Assembly (NCBI GenBank): GCA_000403255.2
Contig: KE159574.1
Location: 33,261-97,260 of the forward strand
Direction of reading: 5' to 3'
Length of the DNA stretch: 64,000 bases
Source: Lachnospiraceae bacterium 3-1
GTDB lineage: Bacteria > Bacillota > Clostridia > Lachnospirales > Lachnospiraceae
The notes below the pieces were generated by a model, which had not been told where the DNA came from, ran no database searches, and was given only the letters and a program-made list of their open reading frames with translations. Below, piece by piece: positions 51,681 through 60,725 of the stretch; position 1 is the first letter of the stretch; each line of letters starts with the position of its first letter. A program made the position numbers and the translations under genes.

Positions 51681-52895
51681 ATGGATTACAGAACATATTT
51701 AAAAAATTATCCAAATAGAGAAGGTCGTTTTGGGGAGTATGGAGGAGCATATTTGTCTGAGGAATTAATGCCAGCCTTTGAGGAAATTACAGAGGCGTAT
51801 CAGACAATTTGCCATTCTTCTCAGTTTATCCATGAGCTAAGGAGAATTCGCAAGGAATTTCAAGGCAGACCTACGCCGATCTATCACTGTGAGAGGCTTT
51901 CCAGGCAAGTTGGGAATTGCCAGATTTATTTAAAAAGAGAGGATTTGAATCATACAGGCGCTCATAAATTGAATCACTGTATGGGGGAGGGGCTTCTTGC
52001 CAAATTTATGGGAAAGAAACGATTGATTGCAGAGACAGGTGCAGGACAGCATGGGGTAGCGTTGGCAACTGCTGCCGCCTATTTTGGTCTGGAATGTGAG
52101 ATTCATATGGGAGAAGTAGATATTGCAAAGCAGGCGCCCAATGTTACCCGGATGAAAATTTTGGGAGCGAAGGTGGTGCCAGTTAGCCACGGTCTAAAGA
52201 CACTGAAAGAGGCCGTGGATTCTGCATTTGATTCTTATGCGAAAAACTATAAAGATTCCATTTACTGTATTGGTTCTGCCCTAGGGCCCCATCCGTTCCC
52301 ATTAATGGTACGTGATTTTCAATCGGTGGTTGGATATGAGGCCAGAGATCAGTTCCATGAGATGACAGGCATTGATCCAGATATCGTATGTGCCTGTGTG
52401 GGCGGAGGAAGTAATTCGATTGGGATGTTTATTCCGTTTTTGAATGATCCCGTAGATATTGTAGGTGTGGAGCCTTTGGGAAGAGGAGAAAGGTTAGGAG
52501 ACCATGCTGCTTCTATGAAATATGGAGAGAAGGGGATTATGCATGGATTTGAGAGTATCATGCTTAAGGATGATGCAGGAGAGCCAGCGCCAGTATATTC
52601 CATAGCCAGCGGCTTAGATTATCCTTCAGTAGGCCCAGAGCATGCGTTTTTGCATGATATAGGAAGAATACAGTATGAGACGATAGGGGATGAGGAGGCA
52701 ATGGAAGCGTTCTTTAAATTGTCTCGCTATGAGGGAATTATTCCTGCAATTGAAAGTTCTCATGCAGTTGCCTGGGCTATGAAAAAAGCAAAAGAAATGG
52801 GCCAGGGCTCGATACTGGTATGTCTCAGCGGCAGGGGAGATAAGGATATTGACTATGTAGTAGAGCATTACGGGTATGGAGAACAATTTTTGTAA
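51681..52895 (+). CDS. trpB: Tryptophan synthase beta chain (orphan)
   Basis: 404 residues. PLP-binding Lys96 is in [10 protein letters not shown], catalytic Glu118 in [10 protein letters not shown], and the phosphate cup is [10 protein letters not shown]. The N-terminus ([19 protein letters not shown]) is that of a classical TrpB. No trpA or other trp gene is nearby, so it may work as a scavenging synthase (indole plus serine) or pair with a TrpA encoded elsewhere. AAAGGAG precedes the start. It is separated from its neighbours by terminators. Confidence 0.9.
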   Translation: MDYRTYLKNYPNREGRFGEYGGAYLSEELMPAFEEITEAYQTICHSSQFIHELRRIRKEFQGRPTPIYHCERLSRQVGNCQIYLKREDLNHTGAHKLNHCMGEGLLAKFMGKKRLIAETGAGQHGVALATAAAYFGLECEIHMGEVDIAKQAPNVTRMKILGAKVVPVSHGLKTLKEAVDSAFDSYAKNYKDSIYCIGSALGPHPFPLMVRDFQSVVGYEARDQFHEMTGIDPDIVCACVGGGSNSIGMFIPFLNDPVDIVGVEPLGRGERLGDHAASMKYGEKGIMHGFESIMLKDDAGEPAPVYSIASGLDYPSVGPEHAFLHDIGRIQYETIGDEEAMEAFFKLSRYEGIIPAIESSHAVAWAMKKAKEMGQGSILVCLSGRGDKDIDYVVEHYGYGEQFL

Positions 52896-52915
52896 AAGAA
52901 AAGTGGTGATAAGAA

Positions 52916-54193
52916 ATGATTTCAGATAGATTGTATGGATTAGCATTTGAATATAAAAAAACAAAATTATGGAAAACTCTCATCGATACAGAGATTTTCG
53001 CAGTAAAGCTTTCGGATGACAGGATTGGGTATATTGCCATTATGGGAATGGCAGGGGAACATTGCGCCCTTGGAATGTATATAGGGAAAGAAGGGATCAA
53101 CAGTTTTCTTACTATCCTGAGAGCAGATAAACCTTATATGACGCCTTTTGAAGCTCAGGAGATAATGTCAAAACAAAATTGTCTCCAATGTGTATTTGAA
53201 GGAAAAGAGGAATTGAGCAAGGAGGAGCGAGAAGAGGCGAAAAAGTATGCTCGCGCCAATGGAATCAGAATATCAGGGAAAAATGCATACCCGCATTTTT
53301 TAAAGTACCAGCCAGGCTGTTATCCCTGGTATTTACAAACGGAAAAAGAGCAGGAGGACCTTTGTGAAGGATTGTCTGCTGCTATTGAGATGTCAAGGCT
53401 TTTGGAGAAGAAATTGCCAGGCCAGCTAGGACTGCTGGATATTGGAAGAGTGGACGCATATGAGGAAATAGAGATTCCTATGCTGGAGCAGAAGAATGGG
53501 GTATATGTACAAAAGAAAATAAAATTACCCCAATTGCAGCCAGTTTCTTGGCCGAAGCCAGAAAGCTGTAATGAGATTGGGATTGCCAGTTTGAAAAAAA
53601 TAAAAAAAATGAGTACTTGGGAATGTGAAATCATACAATTTCCAGAGCTTGTGCAGTCCAATCCCCAGGAGGCTCCCGCTTTCCCATATGTTTTTATGAT
53701 GGTTGATCCTGCCAGAGATTATATTTTGCCAGTTCCTCCAGTGGAACATTATTTAGATGCCCCAGAAGAGCTTTTGAATGCGCTAATTGAGGCTCTTTTG
53801 CGAGAGGGAGTATGTCCAAAGAAAGTGAAAGTGCGTGATGAACGAACCTTTATATTTTTGGAAGACTTTAGTAAAAAGTTAAAAATATCTCTTGAGATAG
53901 AGGAAGATCTTCCTGCATTGGATGAAGTAGAGATGGATTTTTTAAGGCACTTTTCTATGAGCGAGGAAGAGGAAATGGAAGAATTGATTGGCGCCATAGG
54001 GGAGCTCATGCAGGAAGAAGGGCTAAGTCCAGAGGATTTGCCACCGGAATTGAAGGAGCAGTTGGGGATGATTTTACAACAGGAAAATTTGCCAGGAGAG
54101 ATGAAAGACGGGATAAATCAGATTTTTTATCCAGAAAAAAAGGGCAGATTAGGGAAGTCGGATTTTAGGACAGTTAAGCCCAAGTCAAATTAG
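52916..54193 (+). CDS. Uncharacterised protein with DUF7309/DUF6930-like regions, 425 aa
   Basis: Soluble, starting with an alpha/beta region (LYGLAFEYKKTKLWKTLIDT, GYIAIMGMAGEHCALGMYIG) that resembles DUF7309-type N-terminal domains. A middle region with VFMMVDPARDYILP and DAPEELLNALIEALLREGVC resembles DUF6930. The C-terminus is acidic and helical (SMSEEEEMEELIGAIGELMQ). No catalytic motif is evident. It begins 20 bases after trpB with only a weak GTGGTGAT site, so co-transcription is likely. The family names are given from memory and no function is proposed. Confidence 0.75.
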   Translation: MISDRLYGLAFEYKKTKLWKTLIDTEIFAVKLSDDRIGYIAIMGMAGEHCALGMYIGKEGINSFLTILRADKPYMTPFEAQEIMSKQNCLQCVFEGKEELSKEEREEAKKYARANGIRISGKNAYPHFLKYQPGCYPWYLQTEKEQEDLCEGLSAAIEMSRLLEKKLPGQLGLLDIGRVDAYEEIEIPMLEQKNGVYVQKKIKLPQLQPVSWPKPESCNEIGIASLKKIKKMSTWECEIIQFPELVQSNPQEAPAFPYVFMMVDPARDYILPVPPVEHYLDAPEELLNALIEALLREGVCPKKVKVRDERTFIFLEDFSKKLKISLEIEEDLPALDEVEMDFLRHFSMSEEEEMEELIGAIGELMQEEGLSPEDLPPELKEQLGMILQQENLPGEMKDGINQIFYPEKKGRLGKSDFRTVKPKSN

Positions 54194-54306
54194 GCATAGG
54201 GGCAAAATGACACCTGTTCTGAACACGGATTCCCAGATAGAGAAGGTTATCTTTCATGCTTTTTGGAGTTATGGAACAAAGTGGGTCCTATGCAGGAGGG
54301 GAGATT

Positions 54307-55353
54307 ATGAAGAAAACAATTTTAGTAGTGGATGACAATAAATTGAACCTTGCAATTGCACAGACACTCCTGGCGGAAGAATACCATGTAGAAACTGTGA
54401 ATTCTGGTGAGCTTGCTTTACAATATCTTGGGGAAAGCGAGACTGATTTAGTGCTTTTAGATATACAAATGCCCAAGATGGATGGATTTGAAGTGATGCG
54501 CCATATTCAGGGAGATGAAATATTGCGTAAAATTCCGGTGATTTTTCTTACTGGGGACCGAACAGAAGAGACAGAAGAAATTTGCTTTCAAATGGGCGCC
54601 ATGGATTATATTGGCAAGCCATTTGTTCCTGGTGTCATGATGCAGCGAGTACGCAGGACCTTGGAGCTGCAAGGATATAGAAAAAATTTGGAGGATATGG
54701 TAGAGCAGCAGCTTGAAAGAATTACTCAGCTCCAGCAGGGGATTATCATTACGATAGCGAACTTAATTGAAAGTCGGGATGGAACCACAGGAGAGCATGT
54801 AAAGAGAACGAGCGCTTATGTGGAGCTTCTACTAAAAAAGATGCAGGAAAAAGGGGTGTACAAGGAAATTTTAACGCCTACTTATGTAGATTATCTAAAA
54901 AAGGCGTCGCCCCTTCATGATATTGGAAAAATTACTGTTCCTGACCGAATTTTACAAAAGCCTGGCGCCTTGACTCAGGATGAATATGATTTGATTAAGC
55001 TTCATGCCAAAGCAGGAGGCAGGCTGATTGAGGAAAATATGGATTGCATTGTGGATAAAGAATTTGTGGAAATTGCACAGGATATTGCAGCCTGCCATCA
55101 TGAAAGATGGAATGGAACTGGTTATCCCAGGGGCTTACAGGGAAAGGAAATTCCTCTTTCTGCCAGAATTCTGGCAATTGCAGATGTGTTTGATGCACTG
55201 GTGTCAAAACGTCAGTATAAGGAGAAAATGACGTTAGAGCAAGCATTTGAGATTATGGAAAAAGAAAGAGGAGAAGATTTTGAACCTATATTGCTGGATA
55301 CATTTTTAGATGCTAGGGAAGAATTATGTGAACTGATGAAGGAATTACTGTAG
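54307..55353 (+). CDS. Response regulator with HD-GYP phosphodiesterase output
   Basis: 348 residues. The receiver domain (1-120) has the phospho-acceptor Asp in VLLDIQMPKMDG and the KP motif GKPFVP. A coiled linker (EDMVEQQLERITQLQQG) leads to the HD-GYP domain: GTTGEHVKR, the HD pair in SPLHDIGKI, CHHERWNGTGYPRGL (GYP) and IADVFDAL. HD-GYP enzymes hydrolyse cyclic di-GMP. Start ATG at 54307 follows GGAGGGG. It is an orphan regulator without a neighbouring kinase. Confidence 0.92.
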   Translation: MKKTILVVDDNKLNLAIAQTLLAEEYHVETVNSGELALQYLGESETDLVLLDIQMPKMDGFEVMRHIQGDEILRKIPVIFLTGDRTEETEEICFQMGAMDYIGKPFVPGVMMQRVRRTLELQGYRKNLEDMVEQQLERITQLQQGIIITIANLIESRDGTTGEHVKRTSAYVELLLKKMQEKGVYKEILTPTYVDYLKKASPLHDIGKITVPDRILQKPGALTQDEYDLIKLHAKAGGRLIEENMDCIVDKEFVEIAQDIAACHHERWNGTGYPRGLQGKEIPLSARILAIADVFDALVSKRQYKEKMTLEQAFEIMEKERGEDFEPILLDTFLDAREELCELMKELL

Positions 55354-55384
55354 AATACATAGAAATGTAAATGCTGAATGCTGT

Positions 55385-55452
55385 TTTTATCTTATAGGAA
55401 AGACCATATTGCTATAAAGTGTTAAAGTCTATGGCTTTCCTATAAGATAAAG
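55385..55452. repeat. Palindromic intergenic repeat, copy 3 with compensatory arm change
   Basis: The arms TTTATCTTATAGGAAAG and CTTTCCTATAAGATAAA are perfect. Relative to copies 1 and 2, two arm positions differ (CT for TC), and the opposite arm changes with them so that pairing is kept. Confidence 0.82.
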
Positions 55453-55504
55453 TCCTCCAGGCAGGATGAACACTCCCACCAGAGGTAAAATACTACTTAT
55501 AGCC

Positions 55505-56734
55505 TTATGGCGTATGAGATGTGAGAATTTTTCTGAAGTTCTTTTTTCCTTTTTTTAATATCATTTCATTGGAAAATGATTCCACAGTGTAAACTGTCTT
55601 GATGTCTGTCACTTTTTCTCCGTCTACCGAGACGCCACCCTGCTCTACCGCTCGACGTGCTTCAGAACGAGAAGAAGCCAGAGAGGATTTCACTAAAAGT
55701 CCCAAAATATCAATTGTTCCATCCGTAAAATCATCATCGACTAAAGTTACAGTAGGCATGTTTTCGGCATTTCCGCTGGTAAATAAAGCTTTTGCCGCAT
55801 CCTGTGCTTTTTGCGCTTCTTCTTCCCCATGAACTAATTTTGTCAGTTCGAAAGCAAGGATTTCTTTTGCTGTGTTCAACTGAGCGCCTTCCCAGCAGTC
55901 CATCTTGTTAATTTCCTCTAAAGGAAGGAAAGTCAGCATCCGAATGCATTTGAGTACGTCATCATCAGCTACATTTCGCCAATATTGATAGAAATCAAAG
56001 GGAGAGGTTTTCTTGGGGTCAAGCCAAACGGCGCCTGACTGTGTTTTGCCCATTTTTTTGCCTTCAGAGTTCAGAAGCAGGGTGATGGTCATAGCGTAAG
56101 CATCTTTCCCAAGTTTTCGGCGGATTAATTCTGTACCGCCTAACATATTGCTCCATTGGTCATCGCCGCCAAACTGCATATTACAACCATATTTTTGGAA
56201 CAATGCATAGAAATCATAGCTTTGCATAATCATGTAATTAAATTCCAGGAAACTCAGTCCCTTTTCCATACGCTGTTTATAACATTCTGCAGTGAGCATA
56301 CGATTCACCGAAAAGTGCGTGCCCACTTCCCGTAAAACATCGATGTAATTTAAGTCCATCAGCCAATCAGCGTTGTTTACCATCAAGGCTTTCCCGTCAG
56401 AAAAGTCAATAAACCGACTCATTTGCTCTTTGAAACAATCGCAATTGTGCTTTATGGTTTCTTTTGTCATTACCTGGCGCATATCGCTGCGGCCGGAAGG
56501 GTCTCCAATCATTCCCGTACCTCCACCAATTAAGGCGATGGGTTTATTTCCAGCCATTTGCAAACGTTTCATCAGGCATAAAGCCATAAAATGTCCCACA
56601 TGAAGACTGTCTGCGGTAGGGTCAAAGCCAATGTAAAATGTGGCTTTTCCCGCATTTACCAATTCTTTAATCTCTTTTTCGTCTGTGACCTGGGCAATTA
56701 GCCCTCTGGCAACCAGTTCGTCATATACTGTCAT
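55505..56734 (-). CDS. tyrS: Tyrosyl-tRNA synthetase
   Basis: 409 residues of the bacterial TyrRS type 1. The class I HIGH motif appears as [10 protein letters not shown] (about 45-54), the KMSKS loop as KKMGKTQSG (about 231-239), and the C-terminal S4 RNA-binding domain starts near 345 ([20 protein letters not shown]). ATG at 56734 is chosen, with AGGAGG upstream. The promoter is perfect consensus (56862-56890) and the leader holds two hairpins, one followed by seven T, suggesting regulated readthrough. It lies convergent to the HD-GYP gene. Confidence 0.95.
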   Translation of the reverse strand: MTVYDELVARGLIAQVTDEKEIKELVNAGKATFYIGFDPTADSLHVGHFMALCLMKRLQMAGNKPIALIGGGTGMIGDPSGRSDMRQVMTKETIKHNCDCFKEQMSRFIDFSDGKALMVNNADWLMDLNYIDVLREVGTHFSVNRMLTAECYKQRMEKGLSFLEFNYMIMQSYDFYALFQKYGCNMQFGGDDQWSNMLGGTELIRRKLGKDAYAMTITLLLNSEGKKMGKTQSGAVWLDPKKTSPFDFYQYWRNVADDDVLKCIRMLTFLPLEEINKMDCWEGAQLNTAKEILAFELTKLVHGEEEAQKAQDAAKALFTSGNAENMPTVTLVDDDFTDGTIDILGLLVKSSLASSRSEARRAVEQGGVSVDGEKVTDIKTVYTVESFSNEMILKKGKKNFRKILTSHTP

Positions 56735-56749
56735 CCTTGTACCTCCTAA

Positions 56750-56823
56750 AACAATAGAAAGCATGTTCCGCAAGCTTTCCATTGTTATGAATAAAAAAAG
56801 CCCGTCCCCAAAAGGACGCGGCC
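56750..56823 (-). promoter_or_regulatory. tyrS leader with attenuator-like hairpins
   Basis: On the minus strand a GC-rich hairpin (56800-56822, GGACG stem with one bulge) ends in a run of seven T at 56793-56799. A second stem (AACAATGGAAAGC with GCTTTCTATTGTT) follows at 56750-56786, just before the ribosome binding site. I could not find a canonical T-box motif (GGTGGNACCGCG), and the leader is only about 120 bases. Confidence 0.55.
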
Positions 56824-56861
56824 GTTGCTTTTTGCGGATAGATGCATTCTAATTTATGCCA

Positions 56862-56890
56862 ATTATAGGGGGGAAAGAGGGATTTGTCAA
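56862..56890 (-). promoter_or_regulatory. Consensus promoter of tyrS
   Basis: On the minus strand, TTGACA at 56890-56885 and TATAAT at 56867-56862 with a 17-base spacer. Both boxes are perfect. Confidence 0.9.
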
Positions 56891-56912
56891 GAGGGAACTT
56901 TTGTGAAAAACA

Positions 56913-56941
56913 TTGAGGAAAGATTCTGTATGTGGTATGAT
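56913..56941 (+). promoter_or_regulatory. Promoter of the AI-2E family gene
   Basis: TTGAGG at 56913-56918 and TATGAT at 56936-56941 with a 17-base spacer. It is divergent from the tyrS promoter and also rules out a translation start at 56913. Confidence 0.65.
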
Positions 56942-56972
56942 ACTTACCAATAAAAAAGAAAGGACAAAGAAA

Positions 56973-58109
56973 ATGGATTTAGATAAAAATAATGTAAAGA
57001 AAATTCTGGGGATTATTACGTTTACGCTGGTTTTGCTGGCACTACTTATGAATATGGGAAAGGTTCAATCCTTTCTGGTCTTTTTGTGGGGAATCTTGTT
57101 TCCTTTTGCATTGGGAGGAGCCATAGCCTTTATTTTGAATATTCCCATGACAGCCATTGAAAAGAAATTATTTCCCAAAAAAGGGAAGATGGCTCGCCCT
57201 GTGAGCTTGATTTTGTCTATTCTATTTGTATTTGCGGTAATTGCCATTGTAATTGTGGTAGTTATTCCTCAGCTTGGCAAAACCTTTGACAGTATCAGTA
57301 CAGGAATGACAGCCTTTTTGCCAGAGGTGCAGGAATGGCTGGAAAGAATATTCCGCGATTGGGATATGATAGAGTCCTATATTAAATCATTGGAATTTGA
57401 TTGGAAGAGCTGGTTGGATGGCGTGAAGGATTTTGCCTTAAGCGGCGCAGGCAGCGTAGTGTCTTATACCATGTCGGCCACCATGACAGTGATTAATGGT
57501 GTGGTGACATTCTTTATAGCATTTGTATTTTCCTTGTATATTCTGATTCAGAAGGAAACATTGGGACGGCAGTGCAATAAGGTGATTCGGGCGTTTTTAG
57601 CCCCGAAAACAGTGGACAAAATCTTTTATGTCTGTAGTTTGTCTCACCGGATTTTTTCAAAATTTATTACGGGACAGTGTTTGGAAGCGTTGATTTTGGG
57701 GATGATGTTTGTGGTTAGTATGACGATTTTTGGCATGCCCTATGCGCTGTTGGTTGGAGTACTGATTGCATTTACAGCTTTGATTCCCATGGTGGGAGCC
57801 TTTATTGGATGTTTTGTGGGAGCGTTCTTAATCCTTATGGTGAATCCCATGCAGGCGGTACTTTTTGTGATACTGTTTTTGGTATTACAGCAGATAGAAG
57901 GAAATTTGATTTATCCTCACGTAGTGGGGAGCTCTGTGGGACTGCCCTCCATCTGGGTATTGTTTGCTGTGACAGTAGGCGGCAAATTGCTGGGAATCGT
58001 TGGAATGCTGATTTTTATTCCATTGTTTTCCGTGATGTATGCCCTGTTTCGGGAGTGGGTAAATCAGAGGGAGTGTCAATCTTCAAAAAAGAAAACAAAA
58101 CAAAATTAA
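56973..58109 (+). CDS. AI-2E/PerM-family membrane transporter
   Basis: 378 residues with about eight membrane segments. The segment FPFALGGAIAFILNIPMTAIEKK near the N-terminus and QQIEGNLIYPHVVGSSVGLPSIWVL near the C-terminus are family hallmarks. The ATG at 56973 has AAAGGA upstream. Members were named after the E. coli autoinducer-2 exporter, but in Firmicutes most have no proven substrate and some are Na+/H+ antiporters. No quorum-sensing gene is adjacent. Confidence 0.87.
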   Translation: MDLDKNNVKKILGIITFTLVLLALLMNMGKVQSFLVFLWGILFPFALGGAIAFILNIPMTAIEKKLFPKKGKMARPVSLILSILFVFAVIAIVIVVVIPQLGKTFDSISTGMTAFLPEVQEWLERIFRDWDMIESYIKSLEFDWKSWLDGVKDFALSGAGSVVSYTMSATMTVINGVVTFFIAFVFSLYILIQKETLGRQCNKVIRAFLAPKTVDKIFYVCSLSHRIFSKFITGQCLEALILGMMFVVSMTIFGMPYALLVGVLIAFTALIPMVGAFIGCFVGAFLILMVNPMQAVLFVILFLVLQQIEGNLIYPHVVGSSVGLPSIWVLFAVTVGGKLLGIVGMLIFIPLFSVMYALFREWVNQRECQSSKKKTKQN

Positions 58110-58221
58110 GAATTGCCACATTTTACATGAATTTTACACAGATTATGTATTCCATTTACAGAAACCGTATAGAATAATCATACGTGAAAGATGAAAATGA
58201 ACTTACGTAGGAGGATAAAAA

Positions 58222-60018
58222 ATGGATATATTTGGATTTCTGTCACTGGTTGGCGGGCTTGCCTTGTTTTTATACGGAATGCATGTGATGGGTGGAGGTC
58301 TGGAAAAACTCTCCGGCGGAAAACTGGAACGTGTATTAGAAAAGCTGACTTCAAATCCCATAAAAGCTGTTTTGTTAGGGGCAGGTGTAACGGCGGTGAT
58401 TCAGTCCTCGTCAGCCACAACGGTTATGCTGGTGGGATTTGTTAATTCCGGAATTATGAAATTGTCTCAGGCCATTGGAATTATTATGGGTGCAAACATT
58501 GGAACCACATTGACTTCCTGGCTGCTGAGCTTGACAGGCATTGAGGGTGGAAGTTTTTTTGTTAAAATGTTAAAGCCCTCTTCGTTTTCTCCCATTCTTG
58601 CACTGATTGGAATCATTTTTATGATGACTGCAAAAAGTGACAGAAAAAAAGATGTGGCAGATATTTTGCTGGGCTTTGCGGTGTTGATGTTTGGAATGGA
58701 AACCATGAGTGATGCGGTGAAGCCTTTGGCGGATGTGCCGGAATTTACTGGAATTCTTACAAAATTCACAAATCCTATTCTTGGGGTTTTGGTGGGGGCT
58801 TTGCTGACTGCTGTGATTCAAAGCTCTTCCGCATCTGTAGGTATTTTGCAGGCATTGTCTGTGACAGGGGCATTTACCTATGGTTCTGTTATTCCTATTA
58901 TTATGGGGCAGAATATTGGAACCTGTGTGACCGCAATGGTTTCAGCGGTAGGTGCAAATAAAGGGGCAAGACGAACGGCATTTGTACATCTTTATTTTAA
59001 TGTGATTGGTTCGATAGCATTTTTGATTATTTACAGTGCGTTGAATCTGGCAATTCAGTTTGAGTTTGCAGGGGAAACGGTAGGCGCTGCAGGAATTGCA
59101 GCAATTCACAGTGTTTTTAATATATTTGCAACGGCTGTATTGCTGCCTTTTACCAAAGGATTGGAGAAATTGGCATACCTTACAATTCCTGTAACGGAGG
59201 ATGAACTGCGGGATTCAGCGAAAGAAGATGAATTTAAGGTATTGGATGAACGTTTTCTATCCACTCCTGGGTATGCCATTGAACAGTGTATTTCCCTTGT
59301 GAAAAATATGGCTAAGTTGTCTTTGGACAGTTTCAAAGAAGCCATGGGACTGTTTGAGAATTACTCTGTGCATCAGGCAGAATTGGTAAAAGAGCAGGAG
59401 GATATGCTGGATAAATATGAAGATAAGCTCAGTGTGTATCTAACCAGGTTAAACAGTCAGAATCTGACAGAACAAGAGGGGCAGAGAGTGTCTACTCTAA
59501 TGCAGAGCATCAATGATTTTGAGCGGATTGGCGATCATGCATATAATCTTATGGAAATTGCTGGTGAAATGAACCGGAAGGAAATGAAATTTTCCAAAAA
59601 AGCGAGGCAGGAGATGGAGATTTTTGGAAGTGCCATTAAGGATATTTTAGATCGTTCCATTGGGGCGTTTCTTCATCATGATATAGAACTGGCGTTGTCG
59701 GTGGAGCCTTTGGAGGAAGTGATTGATGATTTGAATAAAGAGGTGAGAAAGCGTCATGTGAAACGGCTGCGGAAAGGAAAATGTACGATTGAGCTTGGAC
59801 TGGCGCTTTCCGATATTGCCATGAATTATGAGAGGGTAGCCGACCATTGTTCCAATGTTGCAGTCTACATGATTCAGGTGGAGGATCATACCATAGAAGC
59901 CCATGATTATGTAAATAACCTTACTGGTGCAACAAGAATGCATTTTGAGGAAATGCAGGAATTTTTCCAGAGCAAATATCAGCTTGTTTCGAAAAAAAAT
60001 TTAGAGGAAGAAGGCTAA
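58222..60018 (+). CDS. Na+/phosphate symporter with C-terminal PhoU domain
   Basis: 598 residues. The N-terminal half is a NptA/NaPi-II-type transporter with two inverted repeats, each carrying a QSSSA motif (VIQSSSATTVM about 54-64 and VIQSSSASVGIL about 198-209). Membrane helices extend to about residue 310. From about 340 to the end is a PhoU-like helical-bundle domain (two repeats, FERIGDHAYNLMEIA and YERVADHCSNVAVYM with the metal-binding acidic residues). It imports phosphate and may report phosphate status to the PhoP/PhoR-type pair encoded 32 bases downstream. Confidence 0.92.
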   Translation: MDIFGFLSLVGGLALFLYGMHVMGGGLEKLSGGKLERVLEKLTSNPIKAVLLGAGVTAVIQSSSATTVMLVGFVNSGIMKLSQAIGIIMGANIGTTLTSWLLSLTGIEGGSFFVKMLKPSSFSPILALIGIIFMMTAKSDRKKDVADILLGFAVLMFGMETMSDAVKPLADVPEFTGILTKFTNPILGVLVGALLTAVIQSSSASVGILQALSVTGAFTYGSVIPIIMGQNIGTCVTAMVSAVGANKGARRTAFVHLYFNVIGSIAFLIIYSALNLAIQFEFAGETVGAAGIAAIHSVFNIFATAVLLPFTKGLEKLAYLTIPVTEDELRDSAKEDEFKVLDERFLSTPGYAIEQCISLVKNMAKLSLDSFKEAMGLFENYSVHQAELVKEQEDMLDKYEDKLSVYLTRLNSQNLTEQEGQRVSTLMQSINDFERIGDHAYNLMEIAGEMNRKEMKFSKKARQEMEIFGSAIKDILDRSIGAFLHHDIELALSVEPLEEVIDDLNKEVRKRHVKRLRKGKCTIELGLALSDIAMNYERVADHCSNVAVYMIQVEDHTIEAHDYVNNLTGATRMHFEEMQEFFQSKYQLVSKKNLEEEG

Positions 60019-60050
60019 AATGCACTGCAATGATGTTAGGAGGAAAGGAA

Positions 60051-60725
60051 ATGCCGCTGATTTATATTGTGGAAGACGATGTGAATATTCGTGAGATTCA
60101 GCGTTATGCTTTGAAAAACAGCGGATTTGATGTACAGGAATTTGAATGCGGAAAGGAATTGTATCAGGCTTTGGAAAAGAAAATTCCCAACCTGATACTT
60201 CTTGATATCATGCTGCCAGAGGAAGACGGATTGGAAATTTTGGCAGCCTTGCGGAGTAACGCTGCTACAGCTCGGATTCCAATTATTATGGTAACGGCAA
60301 AATCTACGGAATTGGATAAGGTGAAAGGTTTGGATTTGGGGGCGGATGATTATATGACTAAGCCCTTTGGCATTATGGAGCTGATTTCTCGAGTAAAAGC
60401 ATTGCTGCGCCGGACAGAAAGCCTAAGGGAATCATCCCTGCTTACCAATGGCTTCATTGAAGTGGACACGGATAAACGTAGTGTTATGGTGAATAAAAAG
60501 GTCTGCGAATTGACATTCAAGGAATTTGAATTGCTGCGGATGCTTTTGGTCAATCAGGGAATTGTATTGTCCAGAGAAAAAATTATGGAGCAGATTTGGG
60601 GATTTGATTACGAGGGAGAGAGCCGGACGGTAGATATGCACATTAAGACGCTGCGCCAAAAGCTAGGAGATGGCGGCAGCGCTATTAAGACGGTGCGGAA
60701 TGTAGGTTATGTGCTGGGTAGATGA
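60051..60725 (+). CDS. phoP: OmpR/PhoB-family response regulator
   Basis: 224 residues, start ATG at 60051 after AGGAGG. Receiver domain: acidic EDD, phospho-acceptor in ILLDIMLPEEDG, KPF. The C-terminal winged helix contains LTFKEFELLRMLLVNQG and SRTVDMHIKTLRQKLG. With the kinase overlapping its stop and the Na/Pi-PhoU gene before it, a phosphate-starvation role is likely. The symbol is used in the loose sense of PhoP/PhoB-like. Confidence 0.88.
   Translation: MPLIYIVEDDVNIREIQRYALKNSGFDVQEFECGKELYQALEKKIPNLILLDIMLPEEDGLEILAALRSNAATARIPIIMVTAKSTELDKVKGLDLGADDYMTKPFGIMELISRVKALLRRTESLRESSLLTNGFIEVDTDKRSVMVNKKVCELTFKEFELLRMLLVNQGIVLSREKIMEQIWGFDYEGESRTVDMHIKTLRQKLGDGGSAIKTVRNVGYVLGR

Noticed and set aside
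40059..55452. CRISPR array or tandem repeat locus
   Set aside because: The repeat copies are dispersed kilobases apart, palindromic and without regular spacers; no cas gene is present in the window.
56973..58109. Autoinducer-2 exporter function
   Set aside because: The family name is historical; no luxS or related gene is adjacent and most members have other or unknown substrates.
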